From positions 2,518,501 to 2,582,500 of the forward strand of contig NZ_CP040710.1 of NCBI RefSeq assembly GCF_005943945.1: DNA of 64,000 bases, read 5' to 3'. The stretch's first letter is position 1; each line of letters starts with the position of its first letter. The position numbers and the translations under genes are program-made. This DNA comes from Aggregatimonas sangjinii (GTDB lineage: Bacteria > Bacteroidota > Bacteroidia > Flavobacteriales > Flavobacteriaceae). Below, piece after piece: positions 34,926 through 45,130 of the stretch. The notes beneath the pieces were generated by a model. That model made no database searches. It was not told the origin of the DNA and saw only the letters and a program-made list of their open reading frames with translations.

Positions 34926-36107
34926 ATGAAACAGGATTTTCTAAAATACCAGGCACAGACTACCCCACACCCGTTGGCATTGGAAGTGTCCCACGCGAAG
35001 GGAAGCTATATTTACGATACCCATGGAAATGCCCATTTGGATTTCGTAGCTGGTGTTTCTGCCTGTACCCTCGGGCATTGCCATCCGAAAGTAGTTGCGG
35101 CGGTTCAGGAACAAACTGAAAAATATATGCATGTAATGGTGTATGGCGAATACATACAGCAACCCGCCGTCGCCTATACCAAGCTCTTGGCATCACTCCT
35201 TCCCGAGGTGTTAAATACGACTTATTTGGTCAATTCCGGTACCGAGGCCATAGAAGGCGCCTTAAAACTTGCCAGACGATTTACAGGCCGTTCGGAACTA
35301 ATTTCTGCACATCATTCGTACCACGGGAATACCATGGGGAGTTTAAGCGTCTCGGGCTATGAAGAACGTAAAGGCGCTTTTCGCCCGTTACTTCCCGATG
35401 TGAATTTTATCCATTTCAATGCTGAAATCGACCTCTCCAAAATCACTGTGAAAACAGCGGCCGTATTATTAGAAACCATTCAGGGTGGCGCAGGATTTAT
35501 TGTTCCCGTGAACCAATATTTGGAAAAGGTTAGAGAACGTTGCGACGAGGTAGGCGCTCTGTTGATTTTGGATGAAATTCAACCGGGCTTTGGCCGTACC
35601 GGCAAACTATTCGCTTTTGAACAGTATAATTGTATTCCGGACATTTTGGTCGTCGGAAAGGGAATGGCCTCAGGAATGCCCGTCGGAGCCTTTATCGCCT
35701 CGAACAACATAATGAAGAGTTTGCAGGAGTTTCCAAAGTTAGGGCATATTACCACCTTTGGCGGAAATCCCGTCATCGCCTCGGCAAGTCTGGCAACGCT
35801 AAATGAATTGGTGACAAGCGACCTGATTGCGCAAACGCTAAGGAAGGAAAAACTAATCCGCTCCCTGTTGAAACATCGTCTGATCAAAGAAATAAGGGGC
35901 AAAGGCTTACTATTGGCCTTGATAATGGAAAATGCCGAAATAGCGAATCAATTGGTATTGAAATGCGCTAATAAGCACTTGATTTTATTTTGGTTGTTAT
36001 TTGAACCTAAGGCGGTTAGAATCACCCCGCCCCTTACCATTTCAGAGGTCGAAATCACTCAAGGCTGCCAGCTTTTGCTAACGGTTTTAACGGAATTAGA
36101 GCAATAA
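34926..36107 (+). CDS. Class III aminotransferase
   Basis: This is a 393-residue PLP enzyme of the acetylornithine/ornithine aminotransferase fold. Visible signatures are VAGVSACTLGHCHPKV, VNSGTEAIEGALKLARR, HHSYHGNTMGSLSVSG, LILDEIQPGFGRTG and the PLP-lysine segment DILVVGKGMASGMPVG. The amino donor cannot be told from sequence. It is not clearly ArgD and is distinct from the ornithine aminotransferase at 54.4 kb. It sits between the OstA-like gene and a TPR protein gene. Confidence 0.87.
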   Translation: MKQDFLKYQAQTTPHPLALEVSHAKGSYIYDTHGNAHLDFVAGVSACTLGHCHPKVVAAVQEQTEKYMHVMVYGEYIQQPAVAYTKLLASLLPEVLNTTYLVNSGTEAIEGALKLARRFTGRSELISAHHSYHGNTMGSLSVSGYEERKGAFRPLLPDVNFIHFNAEIDLSKITVKTAAVLLETIQGGAGFIVPVNQYLEKVRERCDEVGALLILDEIQPGFGRTGKLFAFEQYNCIPDILVVGKGMASGMPVGAFIASNNIMKSLQEFPKLGHITTFGGNPVIASASLATLNELVTSDLIAQTLRKEKLIRSLLKHRLIKEIRGKGLLLALIMENAEIANQLVLKCANKHLILFWLLFEPKAVRITPPLTISEVEITQGCQLLLTVLTELEQ

Positions 36108-36204
36108 ACTGTTAACTAATTTGTTAATAATATAGCCCAAATCGGGAGCTAAAAGAGCGTTCAAAAGACTACTTTTAATTCCGAAGTTTAATCAACACCC
36201 ATTT

Positions 36205-37605
36205 ATGGCGTTAGAATCTGAGGAAAGACCAAACCAGTCGATTACCAAGTTCGAATCTATGCTCAAGACCGACGACGTCTATTTCTTCGACGCGGAGGAT
36301 TTTGAGGAAATCATACACCATTACCTGAATCACGGGAAAATCGCATTAGCCAAAAAAGCCATTAAAATCGGGCTACAACAACATCCGGATTCCACGGCAT
36401 TAAAGCTCTTACATATAGAAGTACTCGTTTTCGAAAACAACTTGGAGGTTGCCGAGCACATGTTGGATGAATTGCAGTTATTGGAAACCAGCAACGAGGA
36501 AATCTATATTCAAAGAGCCAATATTTATTCCAAAAAAGACAATCATGAGGCTGCGGTAAGCCTGCTGCAGGAGGCTTTGACCATTTCCGACGAGTGTTTC
36601 GATATTTATTCCCTTCTGGGAATGGAGTACCTTTTCATGGACGATTTTAAAATGGCCAAAGAGAGTTTCATGAAGTGCGTCTCTTTTGACGAACAAGACT
36701 ACTCCTCACTGTACAATGTCATCTATTGTTTTGAATTCCTAGAGGATTACGACGGAGCGATCAACTACCTGAATGAATATTTGGAGCGCAACCCCTATTG
36801 TGAAGTCGCATGGCACCAGTTGGGCAAACAGTACTACGTAAAACGAATGTACGAAAAGGCGTTGACCGCTTTTGACTTCGCCATTATCTCTGACGACAAT
36901 TTTATGGGGGCCTATTACGAAAAAGGAAAGGTGCTCGAAAAAATGGGCAAGTTCGAAGAGGCCATTGAGAACTACGAAACCACTTTGGCACTGGAAGACC
37001 CCACATCGCATACCTATTTACGTATTGGCAGGTGTTACGAAAAATTGGGTAGCGACGATATGGCTAAACATCATTACTACAAAACGGTTCATGAAGACCC
37101 ACTATTGGACAAAGGTTGGTTGGTCATTACCGAATTCTACTATAGAAAAGAAGAGTATGCAAAGGCGTTGCACTACATTAATAAAGCCTTGAATATTGAT
37201 GGGGACAATCCCGACTATTGGAATAAGTGTGGCAAGATTCATGTAGCCATGTGCAATTTCGACGAGGCCGACCTGGCCTATAAACAGGCGGTTGATATGG
37301 GCAGTTACGATTTGGAAACCTGGTTGAGCTGGGCATCCGTTTCCCAGAGGGCGGAGAACTATAATGCCGCCATTGAAATTCTTTCCCAGGCGCAGGAGCT
37401 CTTCAGCGACAGTTCCGAAATCGCCTATAAAAAAGCTGGACTCTATCTCATGATGGGCGATAAGATCAATGGTCGTATAGGATTGATGAAGGCACTCAAG
37501 CAGAATTTTACACAGCTACATCTGTTTCAAAAAGAGTTCCCACAATTCGACGGCATCGGCTGGATACAGCAATTGATCGATGCCTCTCGAAAGGCCTCCC
37601 GATAG
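36205..37605 (+). CDS. Tetratricopeptide repeat protein
   Basis: This 466-residue protein is made almost entirely of TPR-type helical hairpins, about ten to eleven units from residue 30 onward. Examples are HHYLNHGKIALAKKAIKIGL, NPYCEVAWHQLGKQYYVKR and GAYYEKGKVLEKMGKFEEA. No signal peptide or membrane helix is visible, so it is probably a cytoplasmic scaffold. It is a family commonly kept in Flavobacteriia; its partner is unknown. Confidence 0.85.
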   Translation: MALESEERPNQSITKFESMLKTDDVYFFDAEDFEEIIHHYLNHGKIALAKKAIKIGLQQHPDSTALKLLHIEVLVFENNLEVAEHMLDELQLLETSNEEIYIQRANIYSKKDNHEAAVSLLQEALTISDECFDIYSLLGMEYLFMDDFKMAKESFMKCVSFDEQDYSSLYNVIYCFEFLEDYDGAINYLNEYLERNPYCEVAWHQLGKQYYVKRMYEKALTAFDFAIISDDNFMGAYYEKGKVLEKMGKFEEAIENYETTLALEDPTSHTYLRIGRCYEKLGSDDMAKHHYYKTVHEDPLLDKGWLVITEFYYRKEEYAKALHYINKALNIDGDNPDYWNKCGKIHVAMCNFDEADLAYKQAVDMGSYDLETWLSWASVSQRAENYNAAIEILSQAQELFSDSSEIAYKKAGLYLMMGDKINGRIGLMKALKQNFTQLHLFQKEFPQFDGIGWIQQLIDASRKASR

Positions 37606-37739
37606 TAGCGCAATTGTTCGCATACACGTCTGAAATACCTCTCCTAAACCTCTCGAATCAATAATTTTTTGACCCCTTTTTGGGTAACGTTATGAATTTC
37701 GGCATCTTTGCTGCCATAATATAAACGCATTCTACACTT

Positions 37740-38657
37740 ATGCCGAGCCGAAGTCTTTTACAATATTTTATAATTACCTTAAAGGGAATAGCAATGGGCG
37801 CAGCCGACGTGGTTCCTGGTGTATCAGGTGGCACTATTGCTTTTATATCCGGTATATATGAAGAGTTGATAACATCCATAAATGAAATTAATCTTTCACT
37901 TTTTGATACATTCAAAAAGAAAGGAATCCAAGCTGTTTGGAAACAAGTAAACGGCAGTTTTCTATTTGCCCTATTTATAGGTATTTTCATAAGCCTGTTT
38001 TCATTAGCGACATTGGTAAGCTGGTTGTTAGCGAATGAGCCTATTTTGGTATGGTCTTTCTTTTTTGGATTGGTTTTCGCTAGTATTTTTTTCGTAGGCA
38101 AAGAAGTTGAAAAATGGAACATAGGTGCGGTTATAATGTTATTTATAGGCGCTATTTTGGCATTTTACATCACAACTCTACCTCCGTCTGAAAATTCAGA
38201 AAGTCTTCTTTATCTCTTCCTTTCAGGGGCTTTGGCAGTATGTGCCATGATTTTACCTGGTATCTCAGGTGCTTTTATTTTGGTATTATTAGGTTCCTAC
38301 AAAACTATTTTAGAAGCGGTGCACAAATGGGACTTTCAAGTTGTAGTTACGGTTGGCCTTGGAGCCATTTTTGGATTATTAAGTTTTGCCAAACTCCTAA
38401 AATGGATGTTCAGCAACTATAAGAACATTACGCTAGCCTTATTGACCGGATTCATCTTAGGCTCCCTAAATAAAATATGGCCTTGGAAACGGATTTTGGA
38501 GACACGCACCTTTGGAGAAAAAATCATTCCCATAAAGACTCAGAATATCTCACCTTTTGCCTTTGAGGATGACCCCCAATTGTTATTTGCTATTCTTGCT
38601 GCTGTAGTCGGTTTTTCCCTTATTTTTATCTTGGAAAAAGTCGCCTCAAAAGAATAA
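37740..38657 (+). CDS. DUF368 (PopT-type) membrane protein, copy 1
   Basis: This is a 305-residue polytopic membrane protein of the DUF368 family. The signature GAADVVPGVSGGTIAFISGIYE lies near residue 22, and a second internal repeat signature MILPGISGAFILVLLGSY lies near residue 170. DUF368 proteins have been shown in other bacteria to recycle undecaprenyl phosphate across the membrane (PopT). This copy is visibly AT-richer than the next gene. It lies 8 bases upstream of its paralogue. Confidence 0.88.
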   Translation: MPSRSLLQYFIITLKGIAMGAADVVPGVSGGTIAFISGIYEELITSINEINLSLFDTFKKKGIQAVWKQVNGSFLFALFIGIFISLFSLATLVSWLLANEPILVWSFFFGLVFASIFFVGKEVEKWNIGAVIMLFIGAILAFYITTLPPSENSESLLYLFLSGALAVCAMILPGISGAFILVLLGSYKTILEAVHKWDFQVVVTVGLGAIFGLLSFAKLLKWMFSNYKNITLALLTGFILGSLNKIWPWKRILETRTFGEKIIPIKTQNISPFAFEDDPQLLFAILAAVVGFSLIFILEKVASKE

Positions 38658-38665
38658 CCCATTAC

Positions 38666-39685
38666 ATGTCACAGCCCCGATCTCTTACTGACAAGTTTTT
38701 TCTTATCGTAAAAGGACTATTTATGGGAGCTGCAAACAAAGTACCGGGGGTCTCCGGTGGTATCGTTGCCTTTGTTGGGGGCTTTTACGAAGAGTTCATC
38801 CTTTCTTTACAGAAAATAAACGCAAAGGCATTCAAATTACTCATTGGCGGCCATTTCAAAAGTTTTTACCGGTACGTGAACGGGTCGTTCCTTACCTTAC
38901 TGATTTTTGGGATGTTGGTGAGCTATTTTAGCGTCTCGAAGTTGCTGGACTATTTTTTGGAGCGAAAAGAATTGTTCGTCTGGGCCGCTTTCTTCGGAAT
39001 GATTCTTGGATCGATTTATTATATCGGCAAAGATTTTACGCATTGGAACAAAAAAACCGTCCCAGCGGCGATCATTGGTCTGGTGGTAGGAATTTCAATC
39101 AGCTTCCTGAGCCCGGCCAAGGAGAACGACAACCTGTTGTTCGTTTTTCTGTGCGGAATCATTAGTGTTTCAGGAATGACGTTGCCAGGACTTTCCGGTT
39201 CGTTCATCCTTATTTTATTGGGTAATTATGTACTGCTCCTCGTTGATTCGGTGAATGCCCTGTACGATACCTTTGCCGAAGTAATTAGGGGCGATTTTAG
39301 TTTTGTACGAAATCAGGCACGTTTGGGAACGTTGAAAGTGCTTGCGGTCTTTACTACAGGGTCTGCCACGGGTTTGGTAACACTCTCCCATTTACTCGCA
39401 TTTGTCCTAAAACATCACAAGCACATTACAACCGCCGTTATTTTAGGATTTATTACCGGTTCTTTGGGAGTCGTTTGGCCGTGGAAACGCACACTTTTCA
39501 AAACCGGGGAAGATGGTATGGTTTTGCTGGATTCGAATGGCAGGGAAATCATCGCCAATTATGAACGGTATTTTCCCGATTTTGCTAACTCGGAAACATG
39601 GTGGGCGATGTTCTTCGTACTTGTAGGGATAGGAATTTTATTGGTATTGGATTGGTATGGAAAAAGAAGAAAAAAAGCAGTTTAG
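38666..39685 (+). CDS. DUF368 (PopT-type) membrane protein, copy 2
   Basis: This 339-residue paralogue of the preceding gene has GAANKVPGVSGGIVAFVGGFYE near residue 21 and MTLPGLSGSFILILLGNY near residue 173. It is likely a polyprenyl phosphate translocase. The two copies share the same fold signatures but differ widely elsewhere, so the duplication is old or the copies have separate origins. The 3' end overlaps aroE by 29 bases, which suggests coupled translation. Confidence 0.88.
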   Translation: MSQPRSLTDKFFLIVKGLFMGAANKVPGVSGGIVAFVGGFYEEFILSLQKINAKAFKLLIGGHFKSFYRYVNGSFLTLLIFGMLVSYFSVSKLLDYFLERKELFVWAAFFGMILGSIYYIGKDFTHWNKKTVPAAIIGLVVGISISFLSPAKENDNLLFVFLCGIISVSGMTLPGLSGSFILILLGNYVLLLVDSVNALYDTFAEVIRGDFSFVRNQARLGTLKVLAVFTTGSATGLVTLSHLLAFVLKHHKHITTAVILGFITGSLGVVWPWKRTLFKTGEDGMVLLDSNGREIIANYERYFPDFANSETWWAMFFVLVGIGILLVLDWYGKRRKKAV

Positions 39686-40412
39686 ATACGGTCTATTGGG
39701 AAAGGATATTTCCTATTCGTTCTCAAAGGGATACTTTGCGGAAAAATTCGAAGCACTAGGTCTGAAAAATCACGGTTACGAGAATTTCGATATTCCAAAA
39801 ATAGAAATTCTAGTTCAGCTGTTGAAACATGAAGAAAACCTCAAAGGATTCAACGTAACCATTCCCTACAAAGAGGCCGTTCTACCCTATCTTTCGGAAA
39901 TAGACACCGATGCCGAAAAAATAGGAGCGGTAAATACGGTTCAATTTACCGAACAAGGCTTAAAAGGATATAATACCGATGCATACGGATTCCAAAGATC
40001 CCTAGAACCCTTTCTGAAGGAACAACACACCAACGCTTTGGTTTTAGGCACGGGCGGGGCATCTAAGGCGATACTCTTCGTATTAAAAAGACTCGGTATT
40101 GAAACCACCTCGGTTTCCAGAAGTCCGGACTCCGGGCAAATCGGATATGCCATTTTAGATGAGGCGATTATTCGGGCACACCAATTGATCATCAACTCCA
40201 CTCCCTTGGGAACATATCCGAATATCGAAGACAAACCACCAATTCCCTATAAGTTTATTTCCAAAGACCACCTTCTTTTCGATGTCATATACAATCCTGC
40301 CAAAACAGCCTTTTTACGGGAAGGTGAATCCCAGGGAGCAACCGGTTGTAACGGTTTACGAATGCTCGAATTACAAGCCGAAAAGGCATGGGAAATATGG
40401 AATGGCTCTTAA
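39657..40412 (+). CDS. aroE: Shikimate dehydrogenase
   Basis: This 251-residue AroE reduces 3-dehydroshikimate to shikimate with NADPH. The substrate-binding segment YSFSKGYFAEKF lies near residue 19. The catalytic lysine is in FNVTIPYKEAVLPYL, with AVNTVQF after it. The nucleotide site reads ALVLGTGGASKAILF. INSTPLGTYP and GCNGLRMLELQAEKAWEIW are also present. It overlaps the upstream DUF368 gene by 29 bases. Confidence 0.94.
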   Translation: MEKEEKKQFRYGLLGKDISYSFSKGYFAEKFEALGLKNHGYENFDIPKIEILVQLLKHEENLKGFNVTIPYKEAVLPYLSEIDTDAEKIGAVNTVQFTEQGLKGYNTDAYGFQRSLEPFLKEQHTNALVLGTGGASKAILFVLKRLGIETTSVSRSPDSGQIGYAILDEAIIRAHQLIINSTPLGTYPNIEDKPPIPYKFISKDHLLFDVIYNPAKTAFLREGESQGATGCNGLRMLELQAEKAWEIWNGS

Positions 40413-40682
40413 ACTTATACCCTGCACCTAAAAGGAAGGCTTCCAATTGAGGTTTAAAACCTGATTTGGAAAAGACTTGGTCGAAGAATACAAACGATGG
40501 TTCCAAGGTATCATCCGCTCAAAATCACAATAACGGAAACGACTACCTTCCGTTTAACCATTGTGACCCCACGGACGTTTTGGGAGGGTTTGCATCAAAA
40601 AGACTCCTACATATACTTTGCCATTAAAAGGGTTGTTACTATCTTGACATATGCTTATCGCATAAAAAGAAAACAGAGACCA

Positions 40683-43073
40683 ATGTCTGAAGACAAAGAG
40701 CAGGAAATAGAGGAATCGACCGGGTTGAACAAAGAGCAGGATGACGTTCGTGAAAACGAGAAAGTTACCGAACCCGCTGCACTCGAATCGAAACCTACTA
40801 CTATGGAGAATGAAGAGGAAAACGATATAGGCGCTATGGCAAATGCCGAGCCTGTTGCACCAATCGAAAAAGATAAGGGAAGCGATGAGCCTTCAATAGC
40901 TACAGACGAAAAAATACCTATTCGCGAAGAAAAAGGGAAAACCAAAGCTGATACTACCCCTAAGCATACTGCATCCGACAAAAATCAGGCGGAGATCGAC
41001 GTGGAAATACCCTCTGATGAAAAGCCGCTGGCCACTGCCGAACAAAAGAAACAAGCCGAAGACAAATCCATAGACGGAGAGCATTCCGTTCAGGATAAAT
41101 CGGAAACCTCGGAAGCCGAGAAGACCCAATCGTCAAACGGGGAAAATAATTCAGAGAATGTAGTGTTACTGGATAAAAAACAGCCCAAAAAGGAGGCTCA
41201 AGAGGAAGATACGGAGGAAGCCTTGGCGGAAATCGATGAAGAGAATGCCGAGGATGCCGAAGACCATGACAACAAACATCGGCATGCGATTCCATTGCTA
41301 GACTATCATGAAATGTCGATGGAAAACCTCGTTGGAGAGCTACAACGATTGGTTCGGAATGAAAAGGTGCAGGCAATCAAAAAACATGTTGACGGGATAA
41401 AACATGAGTTCGATCAAAAATTCCAGGAATTTATAGAGGGCAAGAAAGAGGATTTTATCGCCAGTGGGGGCAATGAAATAGATTTTAGGTACAATTCGGT
41501 CACAAAAAGACAGTTCAACGAAGTATATTCCGACTACCGCGAAAAGCGGAATCAATATTACAAGAATCTTGAAAGCACATTAAAAGATAATCTGGCGAAA
41601 CGTCTGGAAATCATCGAAGAACTAAAGGGCCTCATCAGTGTTGAAGAGGATATGAACACGACCTACAACACCTTTAAGGAGCTACAACAACGCTGGCGAA
41701 ATGCTGGAGCGATACCCAGGAACCAGTATAATGATGTATGGCGTACCTACCACCACCATATCGAAATGTTCTACGATTTCCTGCACTTGAACCGTGAATT
41801 GCGGGATCTTGATTTCAAACATAATCTTGAGGAAAAGACCAAATTGGTCGAGCGTGCAGAAGCCCTGATACAAGAAAAAGACCTAGGCAAGGCTTTTCGG
41901 GAATTACAGGAATTGCATAAACTCTGGAAAGAGGAAATAGGGCCCGTAGCCAGAGAAGAACGTGACGCCATATGGAATAAATTCAGCGATGCGACCAAGG
42001 CCTTGCACAATAGAAGGCAGGAACATCAAAAAGAGTTGGACAAGAAATATGAAGAAAATCTGATCCGCAAGAACGAAATCATCGAACAGATAGGGCTATT
42101 AGCCGAAAATACTGCTTCGAACCATCGGGCGCTACAAGAACAGATCAAACAGATCGCAGATTTGCGCGAACAGTTCTTTAAGGCTGGTAAGGTCCCACAA
42201 AAGGCCAATGAAGCTACCTGGAAGGCCTTTAAAGACGCCACGCGCAATTTCAACCGTAACAAAAATGCCTATTACAAGAACCTCAAGAAAGAGCAACAAC
42301 AAAATCTAGACAAGAAAAGGGAGTTGGTTGCTTTGGCGCTTTCTCTAAAAGATAGCGAAGATTGGGATACGGCGACCCCTGAGTTCAAGCGCATTCAGAA
42401 CGATTGGAAGAAAATAGGCCATGTGCCCAGAAAATACTCCGATGCTATTTGGAAGGAGTTCAAAAATGCATGTAACCATTATTTTGATCGACTGCACGCC
42501 CTAAAAAATAGTGCACACAAAGAAGAGGAGGCCAATCTAAAGAAGAAGATAGCCTCTCTCGATAAATTACGTAACTGGAAGCCCAGTGGCGAAAAGGAAA
42601 AGGACCTCGCAGCACTTAAGGAGACCATAACGGAATGGAAGGGCTATGGCCGGGTACCCTTCAAGCAAAAGCATATCGACCAAAAATTCAGTAAAGTTTT
42701 GGATGGTCTCTTCAAAAAGATAGGAGTAGATAAACAAGAGTCCGAGTTGCTTCGATACGGTAACAAAATTCAGCAATTGGCCTCCTCACAGGATCAAGGA
42801 CGGGCCCTAGGGAACGAACGCCAATTCATACGTAAAAAAATCAGTGAGAGTAAGAATGAAATATTACAGCTAGAGAACAACTTGCAGTTCTTCAAGCATG
42901 CAGCGGACGATAATCCCATGGTTATGGAAGTTGTCAAAAATATAGAACGACATAGGACTTCCTTAAAAACATGGCAAGGCAAGTTGAAGAAACTGAATAT
43001 TATGGAAAACAACTTGAACAAAGCTGCAGAAGAAGAAGCCCATAACGAGGTCTCTAATTCAGAAGAGGAATAA
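40683..43073 (+). CDS. DUF349 repeat protein
   Basis: This protein of 796 residues has an acidic, low-complexity N-terminus to about residue 200. Several DUF349 domains follow: three-helix coiled units with patterns such as LQQRWRNAGAIPRNQYNDVW, then DWKKIGHVPRKYSDAIWKEF and WKGYGRVPFKQKHID. It is probably cytoplasmic. Function is not established. The start at 40683 (MSEDKEQ) is chosen; an open frame runs back to 40497, but that part lacks family features. Confidence 0.85.
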   Translation: MSEDKEQEIEESTGLNKEQDDVRENEKVTEPAALESKPTTMENEEENDIGAMANAEPVAPIEKDKGSDEPSIATDEKIPIREEKGKTKADTTPKHTASDKNQAEIDVEIPSDEKPLATAEQKKQAEDKSIDGEHSVQDKSETSEAEKTQSSNGENNSENVVLLDKKQPKKEAQEEDTEEALAEIDEENAEDAEDHDNKHRHAIPLLDYHEMSMENLVGELQRLVRNEKVQAIKKHVDGIKHEFDQKFQEFIEGKKEDFIASGGNEIDFRYNSVTKRQFNEVYSDYREKRNQYYKNLESTLKDNLAKRLEIIEELKGLISVEEDMNTTYNTFKELQQRWRNAGAIPRNQYNDVWRTYHHHIEMFYDFLHLNRELRDLDFKHNLEEKTKLVERAEALIQEKDLGKAFRELQELHKLWKEEIGPVAREERDAIWNKFSDATKALHNRRQEHQKELDKKYEENLIRKNEIIEQIGLLAENTASNHRALQEQIKQIADLREQFFKAGKVPQKANEATWKAFKDATRNFNRNKNAYYKNLKKEQQQNLDKKRELVALALSLKDSEDWDTATPEFKRIQNDWKKIGHVPRKYSDAIWKEFKNACNHYFDRLHALKNSAHKEEEANLKKKIASLDKLRNWKPSGEKEKDLAALKETITEWKGYGRVPFKQKHIDQKFSKVLDGLFKKIGVDKQESELLRYGNKIQQLASSQDQGRALGNERQFIRKKISESKNEILQLENNLQFFKHAADDNPMVMEVVKNIERHRTSLKTWQGKLKKLNIMENNLNKAAEEEAHNEVSNSEEE

Positions 43074-43213
43074 CAACGCCAAAGCACTACAATAGCAACA
43101 GGCTGCGAGCCCATATCCATCATATCGCTACCCCTAACGGAAACCTTTTTAATCTGCTATATCTCCAAACGATTTTATGAAAAAGGGATTTCCTGAAATT
43201 TGGTGCAAATTAA

Positions 43214-43241
43214 AATAGGCCTCGCAAATGCCAGACCTATT
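43214..43241 (-). terminator. Possible rny terminator
   Basis: An inverted repeat AATAGG...CCTATT with a further paired core (CT-GCA/TGC-AG) lies 23 bases past the rny stop on the minus strand. It is followed by TTTTAATTT. The T-run is broken, so this is only a fair candidate. The surrounding 190-base convergent gap contains no other feature I can support. Confidence 0.45.
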
Positions 43242-43263
43242 ACTTTGTATTTCGGAATTTTGA

Positions 43264-44832
43264 TTATTTGGCAACGTTGACCGCCCGCGTTTCGCGGATT
43301 ACCGTCACCTTAACCTGACCCGGATAGGTCATGTCGGTCTGTATTTTCTGCGAAATCTCGAAAGACAGTTCTGCTGCCTTGTCATCGCTTACTTTCTCGC
43401 TCTCAACGATTACCCTGAGTTCCCTGCCGGCCTGAATAGCGTACGCCTTTTGAACACCCCCAAACCCGAATGCGATATCTTCCAAATCCTTTAGACGTTG
43501 AATATACGAATCGAGCACTTGGCGTCTTGCTCCTGGTCGAGCTCCACTGATGGCATCACACACCTGAACGATCGGCGATATTAAGGTCTTCATTTCTATT
43601 TCGTCGTGGTGCGCCCCTATGGCGTTGCAGACATCTGGTTTCTCTCCATATTTTTCTGCCCATTGCATCCCGAGAATGGCATGCGGTGTTTCCACTTCGG
43701 CTTCGGTATTCGGTACTTTACCGATATCGTGCAACAGCCCGGCGCGTTTGGCCAATTTTGGATTTAGGCCCAACTCGGCTGCCATCACACCACAAAGCTT
43801 GGCCACTTCACGAGAGTGTTGCAACAAATTCTGTCCATAAGAAGATCGGTATTTCATTCTACCGACCGCCCTAATAAGCTCTGGATGCAGTCCGTGGATA
43901 CCCAAATCGATTACGGTACGTTTCCCTACCTCAACGATTTCCTGTTCTATTTGTTTTTCGGTTTTCTTTACGATTTCCTCGACCCGAGCGGGATGAATCC
44001 TCCCATCGGTGACCAACTTGTGCAAAGACAGTCTGGCAACCTCGCGGCGAACGGAATCAAAACAGGAAAGAATAATGGCCTCCGGGGTATCGTCAACAAT
44101 AATTTCCACACCGGTGGCCGCCTCTAAGGCCCGAATGTTTCGTCCTTCCCGACCAATAATACGTCCTTTTACGTCGTCCGATTCGAGGTTAAAGACCGAC
44201 ACACAGTTCTCGACTGCCTCTTCGGTACCGATACGCTGAATGGTATTGATAACTATTTTCCTAGCTTCTTGTTCCGCCGTAAGTTTGGCCTCCTCTACCG
44301 TATTCTGAATAAAGCCCATGGCGTCGGTACGAGCGGTCTCCTTTAGCGATTCCATCAATTGTTCTTTTGCGTCCTCTGCGGAAAGCCCTGAAATGACCTC
44401 TAATTGCTGGACTTGGTTTTTGTGCAATTTATCGACCTCGGCCTGTTTCTTTTCAAAGATTTCGGTGCGGTAGGCCACATCCTTTAATTTGCCTTCCAAA
44501 TCTTGGTTCAACTTTTTGGACTTGGCCAATTCACTGCTGACCTGAGACTCTTTATCACGCGTACGCTTTTCGGACTCGTTTATTTTTTTGTTCTTGCCAA
44601 CGATGACCTTTTCATGTTCGGCCTTTAGCTCCAAGAATTTTTCCTTTGCCTGAAAAATTTTGTCCTTTTTAATATCCTCGGCTTCCTTGGTGGCAGTTTT
44701 AAGAATATCCTCCGCTTCCTTTTTCGCATTGGCAGTGGTTTTTGATGCCTTGCCTTTTTCGAGGAATTTAGCAACGACGAAGCCAATGATCAGTCCCGCG
44801 ATCGCGCCAATTAGTATTGATGTACTATCCAT
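43264..44832 (-). CDS. rny: Ribonuclease Y
   Basis: This 522-residue membrane-anchored endoribonuclease starts mRNA decay. An N-terminal membrane helix ([19 protein letters not shown]) is followed by a long charged coiled coil (about 30-200). A KH domain follows, with [19 protein letters not shown] near residue 227. The HD domain has [10 protein letters not shown] and [10 protein letters not shown] near residue 360, and AIGAHHDE. It is full length and intact. Upstream lies a probable small RNA gene, then zapA on the same strand. Confidence 0.96.
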   Translation of the reverse strand: MDSTSILIGAIAGLIIGFVVAKFLEKGKASKTTANAKKEAEDILKTATKEAEDIKKDKIFQAKEKFLELKAEHEKVIVGKNKKINESEKRTRDKESQVSSELAKSKKLNQDLEGKLKDVAYRTEIFEKKQAEVDKLHKNQVQQLEVISGLSAEDAKEQLMESLKETARTDAMGFIQNTVEEAKLTAEQEARKIVINTIQRIGTEEAVENCVSVFNLESDDVKGRIIGREGRNIRALEAATGVEIIVDDTPEAIILSCFDSVRREVARLSLHKLVTDGRIHPARVEEIVKKTEKQIEQEIVEVGKRTVIDLGIHGLHPELIRAVGRMKYRSSYGQNLLQHSREVAKLCGVMAAELGLNPKLAKRAGLLHDIGKVPNTEAEVETPHAILGMQWAEKYGEKPDVCNAIGAHHDEIEMKTLISPIVQVCDAISGARPGARRQVLDSYIQRLKDLEDIAFGFGGVQKAYAIQAGRELRVIVESEKVSDDKAAELSFEISQKIQTDMTYPGQVKVTVIRETRAVNVAK

Positions 44833-44863
44833 AGTTTTAAATTAAAAATTAACGGCCCTTGAC

Positions 44864-44871
44864 CAAACATA
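44864..44871 (-). promoter_or_regulatory. -7 promoter element of rny
   Basis: On the minus strand TATGTTTG matches TAnnTTTG exactly, about 32 bases upstream of the rny ATG. No clear -33 TTG is present at the expected distance. It would give rny a promoter of its own, independent of the RNA gene upstream. Confidence 0.45.
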
Positions 44872-44933
44872 AAGTCGCACCTCAACTAGGTATGCCACTT
44901 ACCGCGATGACGCTGTCATGTTCATCATGGACC

Positions 44934-45051
44934 AAAAAAAAGCCCACATCAGCGAAGTTTTGTACAAACTCCTAAAAACAGGTTTAGGGCTAACAGACCG
45001 ATCAAGGATCCTTGTACGAGCAAGGCTTGCTTTTACGACCTAAACTCACCC
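44934..45051 (-). ncRNA. Probable small RNA between zapA and rny, possibly 6S RNA (6S-Flavo type)
   Basis: The 298-base zapA-rny gap contains a well-bounded transcription unit of about 118 bases on the minus strand. It has a promoter (45083-45056), a predicted 5' end GGGTGAG near 45051, and a run of eight T residues (44941-44934) after a GC stem (44987-44991 pairing with 44941-44945). Two palindromes (45003-45014 and 45019-45031) can pair in alternative ways. 6S RNA is linked to zapA in several phyla, and flavobacterial 6S RNAs have about this size. I could not fold a convincing 6S rod, so the identity is tentative; the existence of an RNA is better supported. Confidence 0.5.
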
Positions 45052-45055
45052 TTTT

Positions 45056-45083
45056 TAAACTTAATTAACGTTGAGTTTGTCAA
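45056..45083 (-). promoter_or_regulatory. Promoter of the small RNA gene
   Basis: On the minus strand TTGACA (45083-45078) begins the -33 region. After TTG there are 17 bases to TAAGTTTA (45063-45056), one base off TAnnTTTG. It is one of the stronger promoter candidates in the window. Confidence 0.5.
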
Positions 45084-45130
45084 AAATTAGTACCAATGTG
45101 GGCAGTAACTTTGATGATATGTTAAAGAAC

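Noticed and set aside
40497..40682. N-terminal extension of the DUF349 protein
   Set aside because: The extra 62 residues have no family features, and MSEDKEQ at 40683 is a natural start.
44934..45051. tRNA or tmRNA in the zapA-rny gap
   Set aside because: No cloverleaf, T-loop or CCA-like end could be found.
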